Source: Streptomyces sp. CB03234
Lineage (GTDB): Bacteria; Actinomycetota; Actinomycetes; Streptomycetales; Streptomycetaceae
Direction: 5' to 3'
Length of the DNA: 64,000 nt
NCBI RefSeq assembly: GCF_001905885.1
Contig: NZ_LIYH01000003.1
Span: forward strand, 62,001 to 126,000
The translations under genes were made by a program, and so were the position numbers. The number at the start of each line of letters is the position of its first letter. Positions within the stretch are counted from its first letter, which is position 1. The notes under the pieces were generated by a model. The model was not told where the DNA came from. It saw only the letters and a list, made by a program, of their open reading frames with translations, and ran no database searches. Below, in pieces: positions 33,357 through 41,381 of this stretch.

Positions 33357-34133
33357 TCACCGGCCGAGCGTCCCCGCGTCCCCCATGACGATCACCGGGT
33401 TCTTCGCCGGGTCCAGCGCGAGCAGCAACTGCCGCATGTCGTCCCGCTGGAGGGAGATGCAGGCACGGGTGGGCCCGCCGTGGTCGACGTGGATCCAGAC
33501 GCCACCGCCCTTGCCGAGGCCGAGAGGGCGGACCTTGTTCAGGGGTGAGGTGCCGGGGACGCGGTTGTAGTCGATGGCCACGACGTGGTCGAAGGACCCC
33601 TCCAGCGGTTCGCCCAGGAAGCCCGTGCCGGACAGGTTGAACTCCTCGCTCTGGTCGTAGGGCAGCCGCGTGCCCGGGTCGGGCAGGGCGCCTCCGGCGT
33701 CGCCCAGGGCGAACACCCCGATGGGCGTCCGCAGGTCTCCGGCGCGGTGGTGGGCCGTCCAGCCGCGCAGCGCGTTGTGCGCGGGCCACGGCTGGCTGAC
33801 CGCCTTCCAGCCGGTCGCCGCGTCGCGCTCGTACAGGACGGCGGTCGACTGGTCGGAGTGCGGCCCGTCGCCCTTGACGACGAGCGCCTGGCTGCTGGTG
33901 GCGGGGATGTGCGAGCGGGTGGCGGGCCCGAGGCCGGGGATCTCGGCGGGTCGCGCCGGCACGGGGGCGCCGGGCGCCGGGGAGGCCGCGGATGGCGCCG
34001 TCCTGCCGCCCTCCGCGACGGCGGGGCCGTGGGCCGCCCGGGGGGCGGCGCAGCCCGCCAGGAGGAGTCCGGCGCACACCGCACCGGTGAGCACGCGGCG
34101 TCCTGCGCTGGTGACGACGTTGACGACGGGCAT
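33357..34133 (-). CDS. lipoprotein with L,D-transpeptidase (YkuD)-like catalytic domain
   Basis: 258 aa. The signal peptide ends in the lipobox LLAGC (Cys28), predicting membrane anchoring outside the cell, followed by an Ala/Pro linker. The C-terminal half reads GDLRTPIGVFALGDAGG, DHVVAIDYNR, and WIHVDHGGPTRACISL, with the His...Cys arrangement of YkuD enzymes ('HG..s.GCi'; Gly replaced by Ala). It resembles the 'L,D-transpeptidase catalytic domain' proteins often called murein-linking or secreted esterase-like. It probably acts on peptidoglycan. Confidence 0.8.
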   Translation of the reverse strand: MPVVNVVTSAGRRVLTGAVCAGLLLAGCAAPRAAHGPAVAEGGRTAPSAASPAPGAPVPARPAEIPGLGPATRSHIPATSSQALVVKGDGPHSDQSTAVLYERDAATGWKAVSQPWPAHNALRGWTAHHRAGDLRTPIGVFALGDAGGALPDPGTRLPYDQSEEFNLSGTGFLGEPLEGSFDHVVAIDYNRVPGTSPLNKVRPLGLGKGGGVWIHVDHGGPTRACISLQRDDMRQLLLALDPAKNPVIVMGDAGTLGR

Positions 34134-34349
34134 GTCGGAGCCTTTCCCTGCATCGCCGGCGGCCGTGCGGCGTGGACTGCGACCACGCGTCCGATGATCT
34201 GCTGATCCAGTCGCCCACGCGCGCCGGTGAGGGGGCGACGCGCACGAATTTCCCCCGGTCCACCTAGCGCCGGCCCGCCCGCCCGCGCGTCCGGCCCGGG
34301 GCGCTCGGAGAGGGCCGGGTACGGAGGTGCGGCTCAGGGTTCCCGAGAG

Positions 34350-34625
34350 TCACAGAAGGGGGCCGAGTGGCCCCAGATCGAGGTTGAGGTCCTCCGGCTC
34401 GAGTCCGAACCGCGTCCGCAGGAGTTCCATGCGGTCCTCCAGCAGCATCAGCGTCAGCCCGATCCGCTCCTCCTGCTCCTCGGTGAGGTCCCCGCCCTCC
34501 ACGCGCCGCAGCGCCTGCCGCTCCATGAGCTGGCGCAGCAGCTCCACGACCGTCAGGACGAGCCGTGCGAGGTCGCGTTCCACGGTGTCGGGGTCGAGTT
34601 CCACCTTGCGGCGCTGCGTGGTCAC
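34350..34625 (-). CDS. gvpK: gas vesicle protein GvpK
   Basis: 91 aa. VERDLARLVLTVVELLRQLMERQALRRVEGGDLTEEQEERIGLTLMLLEDRMELL is the GvpK helical core. It is the last gene of the gas-vesicle operon. Its GTG start (34625) overlaps the gvpS stop. GvpK is required for vesicle assembly in model systems; the mechanism is unclear. Confidence 0.95.
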   Translation of the reverse strand: MTTQRRKVELDPDTVERDLARLVLTVVELLRQLMERQALRRVEGGDLTEEQEERIGLTLMLLEDRMELLRTRFGLEPEDLNLDLGPLGPLL

Positions 34626-34849
34626 GGGCGCACCTCGCGGAGCGGTTCCCAGGGCGAGGGGACGTCCTCGCCGACCGAGCTGATGAGGGCCTTGAGGTCG
34701 ACGCGTACGAGGTCGACGTCGGCGATGCTGAGGGTGAGGTCGCCCGTGAGCACCACGCCGCCCGCCAGCAGCCGGTCCAGCAGGTCGACCAGCGCGATAC
34801 GCCGCTCGGCCAGGGGCTCCGGAGCCGCCCGTGTCACGGGGGCGGTCAT
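34622..34849 (-). CDS. gvpS: gas vesicle GvpA/J-family minor protein GvpS
   Basis: 75 aa. RIALVDLLDRLLAGGVVLTGDLTLSIADVDLVRVDLKALISSV has the GvpA-type helix-strand-strand-helix pattern but is divergent from both GvpA and GvpJ in this cluster, matching GvpS. ATG 34849 overlaps the gvpL stop (ATGA). It is likely a minor structural or nucleating subunit. Confidence 0.88.
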   Translation of the reverse strand: MTAPVTRAAPEPLAERRIALVDLLDRLLAGGVVLTGDLTLSIADVDLVRVDLKALISSVGEDVPSPWEPLREVRP

Positions 34850-35646
34850 CGGCCGGCCTCCTGGGTCTCGTGGACGTCCTCCTCCGCGATGCCGGCGAAG
34901 GAGTACGGGGCCCACGGCCCGGTGAGCTCCACGCGCACGCCGGGCTCGGAGGCCCCGTCGACCAGCTCGACGAACTGCTGGCTGCGCGCGCGGTCCACCA
35001 GGTAGGCGGCGTTGAGGACGTTGACCCCGGGGACGCCGGAGAGCCGGGCGTCCTGGGGGCGGTGGACGGTACCGGCCTCCGCGCAGCGGGACAGCTCGGT
35101 GTGCAGCCGGCGGCACAGGGCGTCGGCGCGCTGCCAGTCGCCGTCGCGGCTGCGGCGGGCGTGCAGCCGGCGGCGCAGGTAGTCCCGGCCGCTCGCCTCG
35201 CGCGCGTGGGCCGCCGGTTCCTCCTCTTGCTGCTGCGCGGCGCCTGGCTCCGCGTACACCTTGACGCCCCATTCGACCCGGCCGTCCAGCCGTTCCAGGG
35301 CCCGTACGAACCGGTCGTGGCCGTCCTCCAGGAGGCGCCGCACGCCGCTGTCGTCCCGGCAGACCGTCGCGAGGCGCAGCGGGAGCGGGCAGGTCACGGT
35401 GGACAGGGCGGAGATCACCGCGTCGTGGGCGCGCGCGGCGTCGGCCAGCCAGTCGAGGTCCTCCAGGCGGGCGCGCAGCGGCGCCTCGTCGAAGTCGCCG
35501 GCCGGGACGGCGCCGGTGACGGCGACCAGGTCGCCGTGGCGCAGCAGCCGGGGCGGTTCGCCGCCGATGCCGTGGGCGCCCTCCGGCAGGACGCCGTCGA
35601 AGGGGCGGGTGACGGCGTAGACGTACTGCAGCCGGTCGGTGCTCAT
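34846..35646 (-). CDS. gvpL: gas vesicle protein GvpL/GvpF family
   Basis: 266 aa. It opens LQYVYAVTRPFDGVLPEG; HDAVISALSTVTCPLPLRLATVC and the C-terminal LTGPWAPYSFAGI are the shared GvpL/F signature. The protein is longer than GvpF of this cluster through an Arg-rich insert (HARRSRDGDW). GvpF/L proteins bind GvpA before assembly. The start overlaps gvpJ by ATGA. Confidence 0.93.
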   Translation of the reverse strand: MSTDRLQYVYAVTRPFDGVLPEGAHGIGGEPPRLLRHGDLVAVTGAVPAGDFDEAPLRARLEDLDWLADAARAHDAVISALSTVTCPLPLRLATVCRDDSGVRRLLEDGHDRFVRALERLDGRVEWGVKVYAEPGAAQQQEEEPAAHAREASGRDYLRRRLHARRSRDGDWQRADALCRRLHTELSRCAEAGTVHRPQDARLSGVPGVNVLNAAYLVDRARSQQFVELVDGASEPGVRVELTGPWAPYSFAGIAEEDVHETQEAGR

Positions 35647-35963
35647 ACGGTGCGTCCCTCCAGTTCGGCGATCCGGCGCTGCAGGTCGGCGTTCTCGCGG
35701 GCGAGTTCGCTGCCACGGGCGCGGGAGGAGAGGGCCGGGTCGCTCTCCCACCAGTCGATGCCCATCTCCTTGGCGCGGTCGACGGACGCGACGACGAGGC
35801 GCAGCTTGATGGTCAGCAGCTCGATGTCCAGCAGGTTGATCTTGATGTCGCCGGCGATGACAACGCCCTTGTCGAGGACGCGTTCCAGGATGTCGGCGAG
35901 GTTGGCGCTGCTGCCGTCCGACGCGTACGGGCTGGGCAGGCCGCTGGGGCGTGGGGTGGTCAT
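35643..35963 (-). CDS. gvpJ: gas vesicle GvpA-like protein GvpJ
   Basis: 106 aa. NLADILERVLDKGVVIAGDIKINLLDIELLTIKLRLVVASVDRAKEMGIDWW is a classic GvpA/J fold, followed by a coiled-coil-like tail (ARENADLQRRIAELE). GvpJ is a minor, tip-forming or nucleating subunit. ATGA overlaps on both sides. Confidence 0.93.
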   Translation of the reverse strand: MTTPRPSGLPSPYASDGSSANLADILERVLDKGVVIAGDIKINLLDIELLTIKLRLVVASVDRAKEMGIDWWESDPALSSRARGSELARENADLQRRIAELEGRTV

Positions 35964-36196
35964 GACTGTCTCGGACCCTTCTCCAGGCGGTCGAGGAGCT
36001 CGTCCTCCCGGCGGTCGAATTCCTCTTCGTCGATCTCGCCCGCCTCCAGCAGCTCGTTGAGGCGGGCGAGTTCGCGCTGTACGGCGGCGGGGTCGTAGTA
36101 CTGCCGCTCGGCCTCCGCCACCACCTGGCGCAGCACCCAGGCGGTGCCGCGCAGGGGCGCCGCCGGCAGGAGCAGCAGTTCTCCCAGCAGGCCCAT
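35960..36196 (-). CDS. gvpG: gas vesicle protein GvpG
   Basis: 78 aa. MGLLGELLLLPAAPLRGTAWV then LARLNELLEAGEIDEEEFDRREDELLDRLE matches GvpG; the second half is the short-C-terminal-domain-like helical hairpin. It is an assembly accessory factor. The gap to gvpF is 18 bp. Confidence 0.93.
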   Translation of the reverse strand: MGLLGELLLLPAAPLRGTAWVLRQVVAEAERQYYDPAAVQRELARLNELLEAGEIDEEEFDRREDELLDRLEKGPRQS

Positions 36197-36214
36197 GCTC
36201 GGGTCCCTTTCCTC

Positions 36215-36931
36215 TCACTCCACGAAGCTGTAGGGCGGCAGCGGGCCATTCACCTGCAGCACGAGGTGGTGGTTGGCCTGCTGGAGCTTGTCGATCGCGG
36301 CGACGAAGCCGTCGGCGCGGTCGCGCTCCACCAGGAACGAGATGTTCGCCAGCCAGGCGCCGCTCTCCGGGCCGGGCCTGACGTCGGTGGCTTCGGCCTG
36401 CAGCGCCTCCTGGATGAGGACCGCGTCGCTCGCCTCACGCTGCTGGACGGCGGCCGCGACGCGTTCGCCGAGGGCGAGCTTCTGTTCGTAGGTGCCGCCG
36501 CCGGCCGCGCGGTTGGCCTCGCTGAGCCCGCGCAGCTCGGGGTTGTCGGCGAGCACCCGGTGCAGGACGGCTTCCTCGTCGTGGCTGGCCTTGACGTTGT
36601 ACTCGACCTTGTCGTCGAGGGCCCGCAGCCGTTCCAGGTAGTGCTCCTCGCGCTCGTCGAGGACGGCGAGGACCGCGTCGTCGTCGGGCGAGATGCCGCC
36701 GAACCGCATGGGCAGCACCGCGCCGCCCGCGCCCGCCTCGGCGAGCACGTTCTGGTGGGCCATCAGGTCGCGCCGCTTGGGCCTGAGGTCCTCGGGCGCG
36801 TCGCTGACGAGCGCGGCGAGCGCCCCCTGGACGAGGATCCGGACGGGCTGTGGCGGGTCGCCGATCCCGCCCATCTTCTCGGGGAGGGACGGGTGCGAGC
36901 TGCGGGCGATGCCGTAGACGTACGTGCTCAC
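36215..36931 (-). CDS. gvpF: gas vesicle protein GvpF
   Basis: 238 aa. STYVYGIARSSHPSLP, then VLPMRFGGISPDDDAVLAVL and the end NGPLPPYSFVE are the GvpF/L family marks. The N-terminal half is the ferredoxin-like domain that caps GvpA monomers. The GTG start overlaps the gvpA stop (GTGA), so translation is coupled to the major shell protein. Confidence 0.94.
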   Translation of the reverse strand: MSTYVYGIARSSHPSLPEKMGGIGDPPQPVRILVQGALAALVSDAPEDLRPKRRDLMAHQNVLAEAGAGGAVLPMRFGGISPDDDAVLAVLDEREEHYLERLRALDDKVEYNVKASHDEEAVLHRVLADNPELRGLSEANRAAGGGTYEQKLALGERVAAAVQQREASDAVLIQEALQAEATDVRPGPESGAWLANISFLVERDRADGFVAAIDKLQQANHHLVLQVNGPLPPYSFVE

Positions 36932-37344
36932 TCCTGCTCCTCCTTCTTGCGGGACGTCGAGCGGCTCGACGACCCACTGGACGAACCGCTGGACGAGCCC
37001 TTCAGGGCGTCGGAAATGGTCTCGGCGGCTCCGGAGAGCGCCCCCTTGGACTTGCCTCGGGCGCCGGACTCGGTCATCTCACCGACCAGGTCGGGCAGTC
37101 CGGGGTCCTTGCGGGGGCCCGCCTCCAGGTCGAGGCGGTTGCAGGCCTCGGCGAAGCGGAGGTAGGTGTCGACGCTGGCGACGACGACCCGTACGTCGAT
37201 CTTCAGGATCTCGATGCCGACCAGGGACACGCGGACGAACGCGTCGATGACGAGTCCGCGGTCCAGGACGAGTTCGAGGACGTCGTACAGGCCGCTGGTG
37301 CCGCGGGCGCCGCCGCCGCCTTGCTGTGCCGGGACAACGGTCAT
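36928..37344 (-). CDS. gvpA: gas vesicle structural protein GvpA
   Basis: 138 aa. The core GLYDVLELVLDRGLVIDAFVRVSLVGIEILKIDVRVVVASVDTYLRF is the conserved amphiphilic shell fold. It is followed by a long extra tail (~60 residues) ending in a Ser/Gly low-complexity stretch and KKEEQE. Classical GvpA is ~70 aa; a long tail is usual in actinobacterial homologues, where visible vesicles have not been reported, so a role other than buoyancy is possible. Confidence 0.94.
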   Translation of the reverse strand: MTVVPAQQGGGGARGTSGLYDVLELVLDRGLVIDAFVRVSLVGIEILKIDVRVVVASVDTYLRFAEACNRLDLEAGPRKDPGLPDLVGEMTESGARGKSKGALSGAAETISDALKGSSSGSSSGSSSRSTSRKKEEQE

Positions 37345-37362
37345 GGTGGGGTGCCTCCCTCC

Positions 37363-37749
37363 CTAGGAACGGTCCGACCGCCCGCGCTCGTAGCGGCGGA
37401 CGCGCCGGTAGCCGCTGAGTTCGCCGTGTGCGTCGAGCTCGACCTCGTACGAGGCGAGCAGGCTCATCGTGTCGGGGACGCGCGCCAGTTCGAGGACCTC
37501 GACGTTCAGGGTCCAGCCGTCCTCGGTGCGTTCGAACGACGACACCGACTCGGCTTCCATGCCGGTCAGTTCGGCGAGCTGGGCGCATGCGCCCCGCAAC
37601 ACCCGCATGGGGCTCGGCGGTTGTTCCTGGGGCTGTTGGTGTGCCCGGGCGCTGGTCGCCCGGGCGCTGGTGTCCTTCTGGCTGTCGTTCTGGCTGTCGT
37701 TCTGGCTGTCGTTCTGGGTGTTCTGTGTGTCTTCCGGTGTGTTCGCCAT
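37363..37749 (-). CDS. gvpO: gas vesicle protein GvpO
   Basis: 128 aa from ATG 37749. The C-terminal ~75 residues (PMRVLRGACAQLAELTGMEAESVSSFERTEDGWTLNVEVLEL ... YEVELDAHGELSGYRRVRRYERGR) are the GvpO domain. The N-terminus is polar and carries three NDSQ tandem units encoded by a 12-bp DNA repeat. It is the first gene of the operon; GvpO is needed for gvp expression or assembly in haloarchaea. The gap to gvpA is 18 bp. Confidence 0.92.
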   Translation of the reverse strand: MANTPEDTQNTQNDSQNDSQNDSQKDTSARATSARAHQQPQEQPPSPMRVLRGACAQLAELTGMEAESVSSFERTEDGWTLNVEVLELARVPDTMSLLASYEVELDAHGELSGYRRVRRYERGRSDRS

Positions 37750-37767
37750 GAATGCCTCGCTCTTCGG

Positions 37768-37792
37768 GTTGCCGTGACTCGGATCCGCAAAC
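37768..37792 (-). promoter_or_regulatory. weak SigB-like element before gvpO
   Basis: GTTT-N15-GGCAAC on the minus strand in the 67-bp gap between the LigD-type gene and gvpO. The -35 part is perfect; the -10 part matches GGGTAC at 4 of 6 positions. The gvp operon could also be read through from the LigD gene. Confidence 0.25.
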
Positions 37793-37816
37793 CCTTGGCC
37801 CGGGCTCGGTGTGCTG

Positions 37817-38728
37817 TCAGCGCAGTGCGTCCAGGCGCCGGCGCGCCGGACCGAGGGCGCGGGCGCGGAGCGCGGAGCCGTCCCAGGGGGCGCTGCGAGC
37901 CTGTTCGAGTACGGTGGCGACGGTCCAGCGGCGGGCGTGCGTGGCCGGGTCGTCGAGCTGGTCCCAGCGCAGGGGCGTGGCGACGGGGGCGCCCGGCCTG
38001 GCGCGTACCGAGTAGGGCGCGACGGCGGTCTGCGCGTAGCCGTTGCGCTGGACGTCCAGGTAGAGACGGTCGCCGCGGGCCTGTTTGCGCGGGGCGGTGG
38101 TGAGTTCACCGGGGTGGGCCGCGGCGAGGGTGTCGGCGACGTCCCGGGCGAAGGCGCGTACGTCGTCGAACTCGCTGTGCCCGTCGAGCGGGACGATGAC
38201 GTGCAGGCCCTTGGAGCCGGTGGTCATGAGCGCGGAGGGCAGCTTGAGCGCGTCGAGCAACTCGCCGAGGAGGTGCGCCGCGCGGCGTACGGCGCCGAAG
38301 TCGTCCTCGGAAGGGTCGAGGTCGAACACCATGCGGTCGGGCCGGTGCAGCCGGTCGGCCCTGGACTGCCAGCGGTGCAGGGTGACGCAGGCCTGGTCGG
38401 CGAGGTGGACGAGGGTGGCGGTGTCGTCGCACACGGTGTGGGTGACGGTGCCGCCCTCCTTGGGGACCTCGGCGCGGTGGATCCAGTCGGGATAGCTGTC
38501 GGGGGTGTCCTTCTGCATGAAGCGGGGGCCGTCGATGCCGTCGGGGTGCCGTTCGAGCATCAGGGGCCTGCCGCGCAGGTGCGGCAGCATGAAGGGCGCG
38601 ACGGAGCGGTAGTAGCCGGCGAGGTCGGCCTTGGTGATCCCGTCGTCCGGGAAGAGCACCTTGTCGGGGCGGTGGATGTCGACGGTCCGGCGGCCGGCTC
38701 GTACGGCGCGGGTGCTGCTCGTACTCAT
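37817..38728 (-). CDS. LigD-type polymerase/primase domain protein (stand-alone)
   Basis: 303 aa. VDIHRPDKVLFPDDGITKADLAGYY is the typical LigD-Pol opening. The AEP catalytic DxD is in VFDLDPSEDD; TTGSKGLHVIVPL is motif II/III. In NHEJ this domain fills and edits ends together with Ku and ligase; neither is in the window. ATG 38728 was chosen because a full SigB-like promoter ends 9 nt upstream, implying a leaderless message and excluding the longer open frame. Confidence 0.93.
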   Translation of the reverse strand: MSTSSTRAVRAGRRTVDIHRPDKVLFPDDGITKADLAGYYRSVAPFMLPHLRGRPLMLERHPDGIDGPRFMQKDTPDSYPDWIHRAEVPKEGGTVTHTVCDDTATLVHLADQACVTLHRWQSRADRLHRPDRMVFDLDPSEDDFGAVRRAAHLLGELLDALKLPSALMTTGSKGLHVIVPLDGHSEFDDVRAFARDVADTLAAAHPGELTTAPRKQARGDRLYLDVQRNGYAQTAVAPYSVRARPGAPVATPLRWDQLDDPATHARRWTVATVLEQARSAPWDGSALRARALGPARRRLDALR

Positions 38729-38737
38729 CGTGTGCGC

Positions 38738-38762
38738 GTACCCGGGCGGCCGTCCGTCACAC
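38738..38762 (-). promoter_or_regulatory. SigB-like promoter GTGT-N15-GGGTAC (minus strand)
   Basis: An exact consensus match. The -10 element ends 9 nt before the LigD-Pol ATG 38728. Confidence 0.65.
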
Positions 38763-38811
38763 GCCGGAATCACGTTGCGGGACGGTGGCGCGTGAACGCA
38801 CGATCCTGCCC

Positions 38812-39354
38812 ATGACGGTCTTCCTGGAAACACCCCGGCTGGTGCTGCGCACGGTCACGGAGCACGATCTGGACGACGTGGTGGCGCTCGACAACGACCC
38901 CGCGGTCATGCGGTACATCAACGGCGGCCGGCCCGCGTCCCGCGAAGAGGTGCGGGCCGGGTCGCTGCGGCGGCTGATGAGGCGGGGCTTCTGGGCCGCC
39001 GAGGCGCGCGCCACGGGCGAGTGGCTCGGCTGGTTCTCGCTGGAGCCGCTGGACGGCGAAGGGGAAGGGGTGGTGGAGCTCGGCTACCGGCTGCGGCGGG
39101 CGGCATGGGGCCGCGGGTACGCGACCGAGGGCTCCCGGGCGCTGATCGACAAGGGCTTCCGGGAACTGGGCGTACGGCGGGTGACCGCCAACACGATGAC
39201 GGTCAACGCGGGGTCGCGGCGGGTGATGGAGAAGTGCGGACTGACGTATGTCCGGACGTTCTTCGAGGAGTGGCCGGACGTGGTCGAAGGGTCCGAGCAG
39301 GGTGATGTGGAGTACGCCGTGACCCGGGAGGAATGGCTCCTCGGCCATGGCTGA
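38812..39354 (+). CDS. GNAT-family N-acetyltransferase (RimJ/RimL type)
   Basis: 180 aa. VFLETPRLVLRTVTEHDLDDVVAL is the RimJ/L opening; the acetyl-CoA loop region reads ELGYRLRRAAWGRGYATEGSRALI, with MTVNAGSRRVMEKCGLTYV after it. The acceptor is unknown. ATG 38812 fits the family start. It is divergent from LigD-Pol across 83 bp and convergent with transketolase. The 163-bp gap 39355-39517 holds nothing obvious. Confidence 0.9.
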   Translation: MTVFLETPRLVLRTVTEHDLDDVVALDNDPAVMRYINGGRPASREEVRAGSLRRLMRRGFWAAEARATGEWLGWFSLEPLDGEGEGVVELGYRLRRAAWGRGYATEGSRALIDKGFRELGVRRVTANTMTVNAGSRRVMEKCGLTYVRTFFEEWPDVVEGSEQGDVEYAVTREEWLLGHG

Positions 39355-39517
39355 GCGGGTGTGCCGTCCACTCGGGTGGGTGACTTCGGTGCGCATCACC
39401 GCGCGTCGCGCCGGGCGCCGGTCGGCTGGGCGTCTTCGGCGGCTTCGCCCACCCGGGCCTGAAGGGCTCGGGTGCCTTGGGGCTCCAGGACCTTCTGGCA
39501 CCGGCTGGCGTGACGGT

Positions 39518-41380
39518 TCACGGCGCCGCGATGCGTTCCACCGCCAGCTGTACGGCCGCCACGATCGACTCCGCGTCGATGCCCGCCTTGTGCAGCTGCT
39601 CCTCCGGGGTCGCGGACGCCGGCATGTTCCGTACCGCGAGGCGCGCCATGCGGGGCGCGGGACGGCCGTCGGAGAAGGCCTCCGCGACCGCGTCACCGAG
39701 GCCGCCCTCCGGGTGGTGGTCCTCCACGGTGAGGAGGCACCCGGTGGTGCCCGCCGCGTCGTTGAGCGTGTCCGTGTCCACCGGCTTGACCGAGTACAGG
39801 TCGATCACCCGCACCGGGATGCCGTAGTCGTCGAGCAGGTCGGCTGCCTTGAGTGCCTCGTGGACCGTGACCCCGGCGGCGACGATCGTCGCCCGGTCGT
39901 CGTCGCCGTGGGTGCGCAGCACCTTGGAGCCGCCCACCGGGAACGTCTCGTCCGGCCCGTACAGCACCGGCATGTCGCCGCGCGAGGTGCGCAGATAGCG
40001 GACGCCCTTGAGGTCGGCCATGGTCGCCACCAGCTTCGCGGTCTGGTTGGCGTCGCACGGGTACAGCACGGTGCTGTCGTGCACCGAGCGGAACATGGCC
40101 AGGTCCTCCAGGCCCATCTGGGAGGGGCCGTCCTGGCCGATGGCGACGCCCGCGTGGGAGCCGATCAGGTTGATCCCGGCGCGGCTGACGGCGGCCATGC
40201 GGACGAAGTCGTACGCGCGCGTGAGGAAGGCCGCGAAGGTCGAGGCGTACGGCACGTAGCCGCGTGTCTGGAGCCCGACGGCGGCGGCGACGAGCTGCTG
40301 TTCGGCGATGTAGCACTCGAAGTACCGGTCGGGGTGGGCCTTGGCGAAGAATTCGGTACGGGTGGAGTCGCTGACCTCCGCGTCCAGGGCGACGACGTCG
40401 GCGCGTGCCGAGCCGAGCGCCTCCAGGGCGTGCCCGTAGGCGGTGCGGGTGGCGACCGAGTCACCGATGTCGAAGCGCGGCAGCTCGGGCTCGGGCGGCT
40501 CGCTCTCGCCGTTGGCGGTGATTTTCCGCCCGGACGTCCTGGGTGGCCGCTGGACGTCGACGTGGAGGGAGCGGGGGCCGCCCAGCTCCTGGATGGCGGC
40601 CTCGGCGTCCTTGACGGGCTTGCCGTGGAAGCCCTCCAGGTCCTCGACGGCGGCGACTCCCCGGCCCTTGCGGGTGGCGGCGAGGATCGCGGTCGGTTGC
40701 CGGATCGTGGAGCGGGCCTCGGCGAACGCCCGGTCGACGGCCTGCACGTCGTGGCCGTCGACCTCGATGGTGTGCCAGCCGAAGGCGTGCAGCCGCCGCT
40801 CGTACGCGGCCAGGTGGTGCTCGTGCCGGGTCGGGCCGCGCTGCCCGAGCCGGTTGACGTCGACGATCAGGGTGAGGTTGTCGAGGTGGTTGTACGCGGC
40901 GTGCTCGACGGCCTCCCACACCGAGCCCTCCGCCATCTCGCTGTCGCCGGACAGGACGTAGACGCGGTACGGGATCTCGTCGAGGCGCTTGCCCGCGAGC
41001 GCGATCCCGACACCGACGGGCAGGCCCTGCCCGAGGGAGCCGGTGGCGACGTCGACCCACGGCAGCCGGGGCGTGGGGTGCCCTTCGAGGCGGCTGCCCA
41101 GCTTGCGGAAGGTGAGCAGCTCGTCGTCACCGACCGCCCCGGCCGCCTTGTACATGGCGTACAGCAGCGGTGAGGCGTGCCCCTTGGAGAGGACGAACCG
41201 GTCGTTGCCGGGGTGCTCGGGGTGGTCGAAGTCGAACCGCAGGTGGTGGGCGAGGAGGACGGCCGCGATGTCGGCCGCCGACATGGACGAGGTGGGGTGC
41301 CCGGAGCCGGCGGCGTCGGCGGCGCGTACCGCGTCTACGCGCAACTGCTGCCCGAGGGTGGCCAGTTCTTCGTAGTGCAT
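39518..41380 (-). CDS. tkt: transketolase
   Basis: 620 aa, the shorter (animal-like) transketolase type rather than the ~690-aa bacterial TktA. Motifs: GSGHPTSSMSAADIAAVLLAHH, VATGSLGQGLPVGVGIAL, TPP motif GDSEMAEGSVWEAVEHAAYNHLDNLTLIVDVN, and the C-terminal domain YVPYASTFAAFLTRAYDFVRM. It transfers two-carbon units in the pentose phosphate pathway. It starts 1 bp after the stop of the flavoprotein gene (operon). Being separate from the primary-metabolism locus, it may be a stress paralogue (inference). Confidence 0.93.
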   Translation of the reverse strand: MHYEELATLGQQLRVDAVRAADAAGSGHPTSSMSAADIAAVLLAHHLRFDFDHPEHPGNDRFVLSKGHASPLLYAMYKAAGAVGDDELLTFRKLGSRLEGHPTPRLPWVDVATGSLGQGLPVGVGIALAGKRLDEIPYRVYVLSGDSEMAEGSVWEAVEHAAYNHLDNLTLIVDVNRLGQRGPTRHEHHLAAYERRLHAFGWHTIEVDGHDVQAVDRAFAEARSTIRQPTAILAATRKGRGVAAVEDLEGFHGKPVKDAEAAIQELGGPRSLHVDVQRPPRTSGRKITANGESEPPEPELPRFDIGDSVATRTAYGHALEALGSARADVVALDAEVSDSTRTEFFAKAHPDRYFECYIAEQQLVAAAVGLQTRGYVPYASTFAAFLTRAYDFVRMAAVSRAGINLIGSHAGVAIGQDGPSQMGLEDLAMFRSVHDSTVLYPCDANQTAKLVATMADLKGVRYLRTSRGDMPVLYGPDETFPVGGSKVLRTHGDDDRATIVAAGVTVHEALKAADLLDDYGIPVRVIDLYSVKPVDTDTLNDAAGTTGCLLTVEDHHPEGGLGDAVAEAFSDGRPAPRMARLAVRNMPASATPEEQLHKAGIDAESIVAAVQLAVERIAAP

Positions 41381-41381
41381 G

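Noticed and set aside
34315..34320. GGGTAC on the plus strand near the gvpK end
   Set aside because: No GNNT at 14-16 nt and no plus-strand gene follows.
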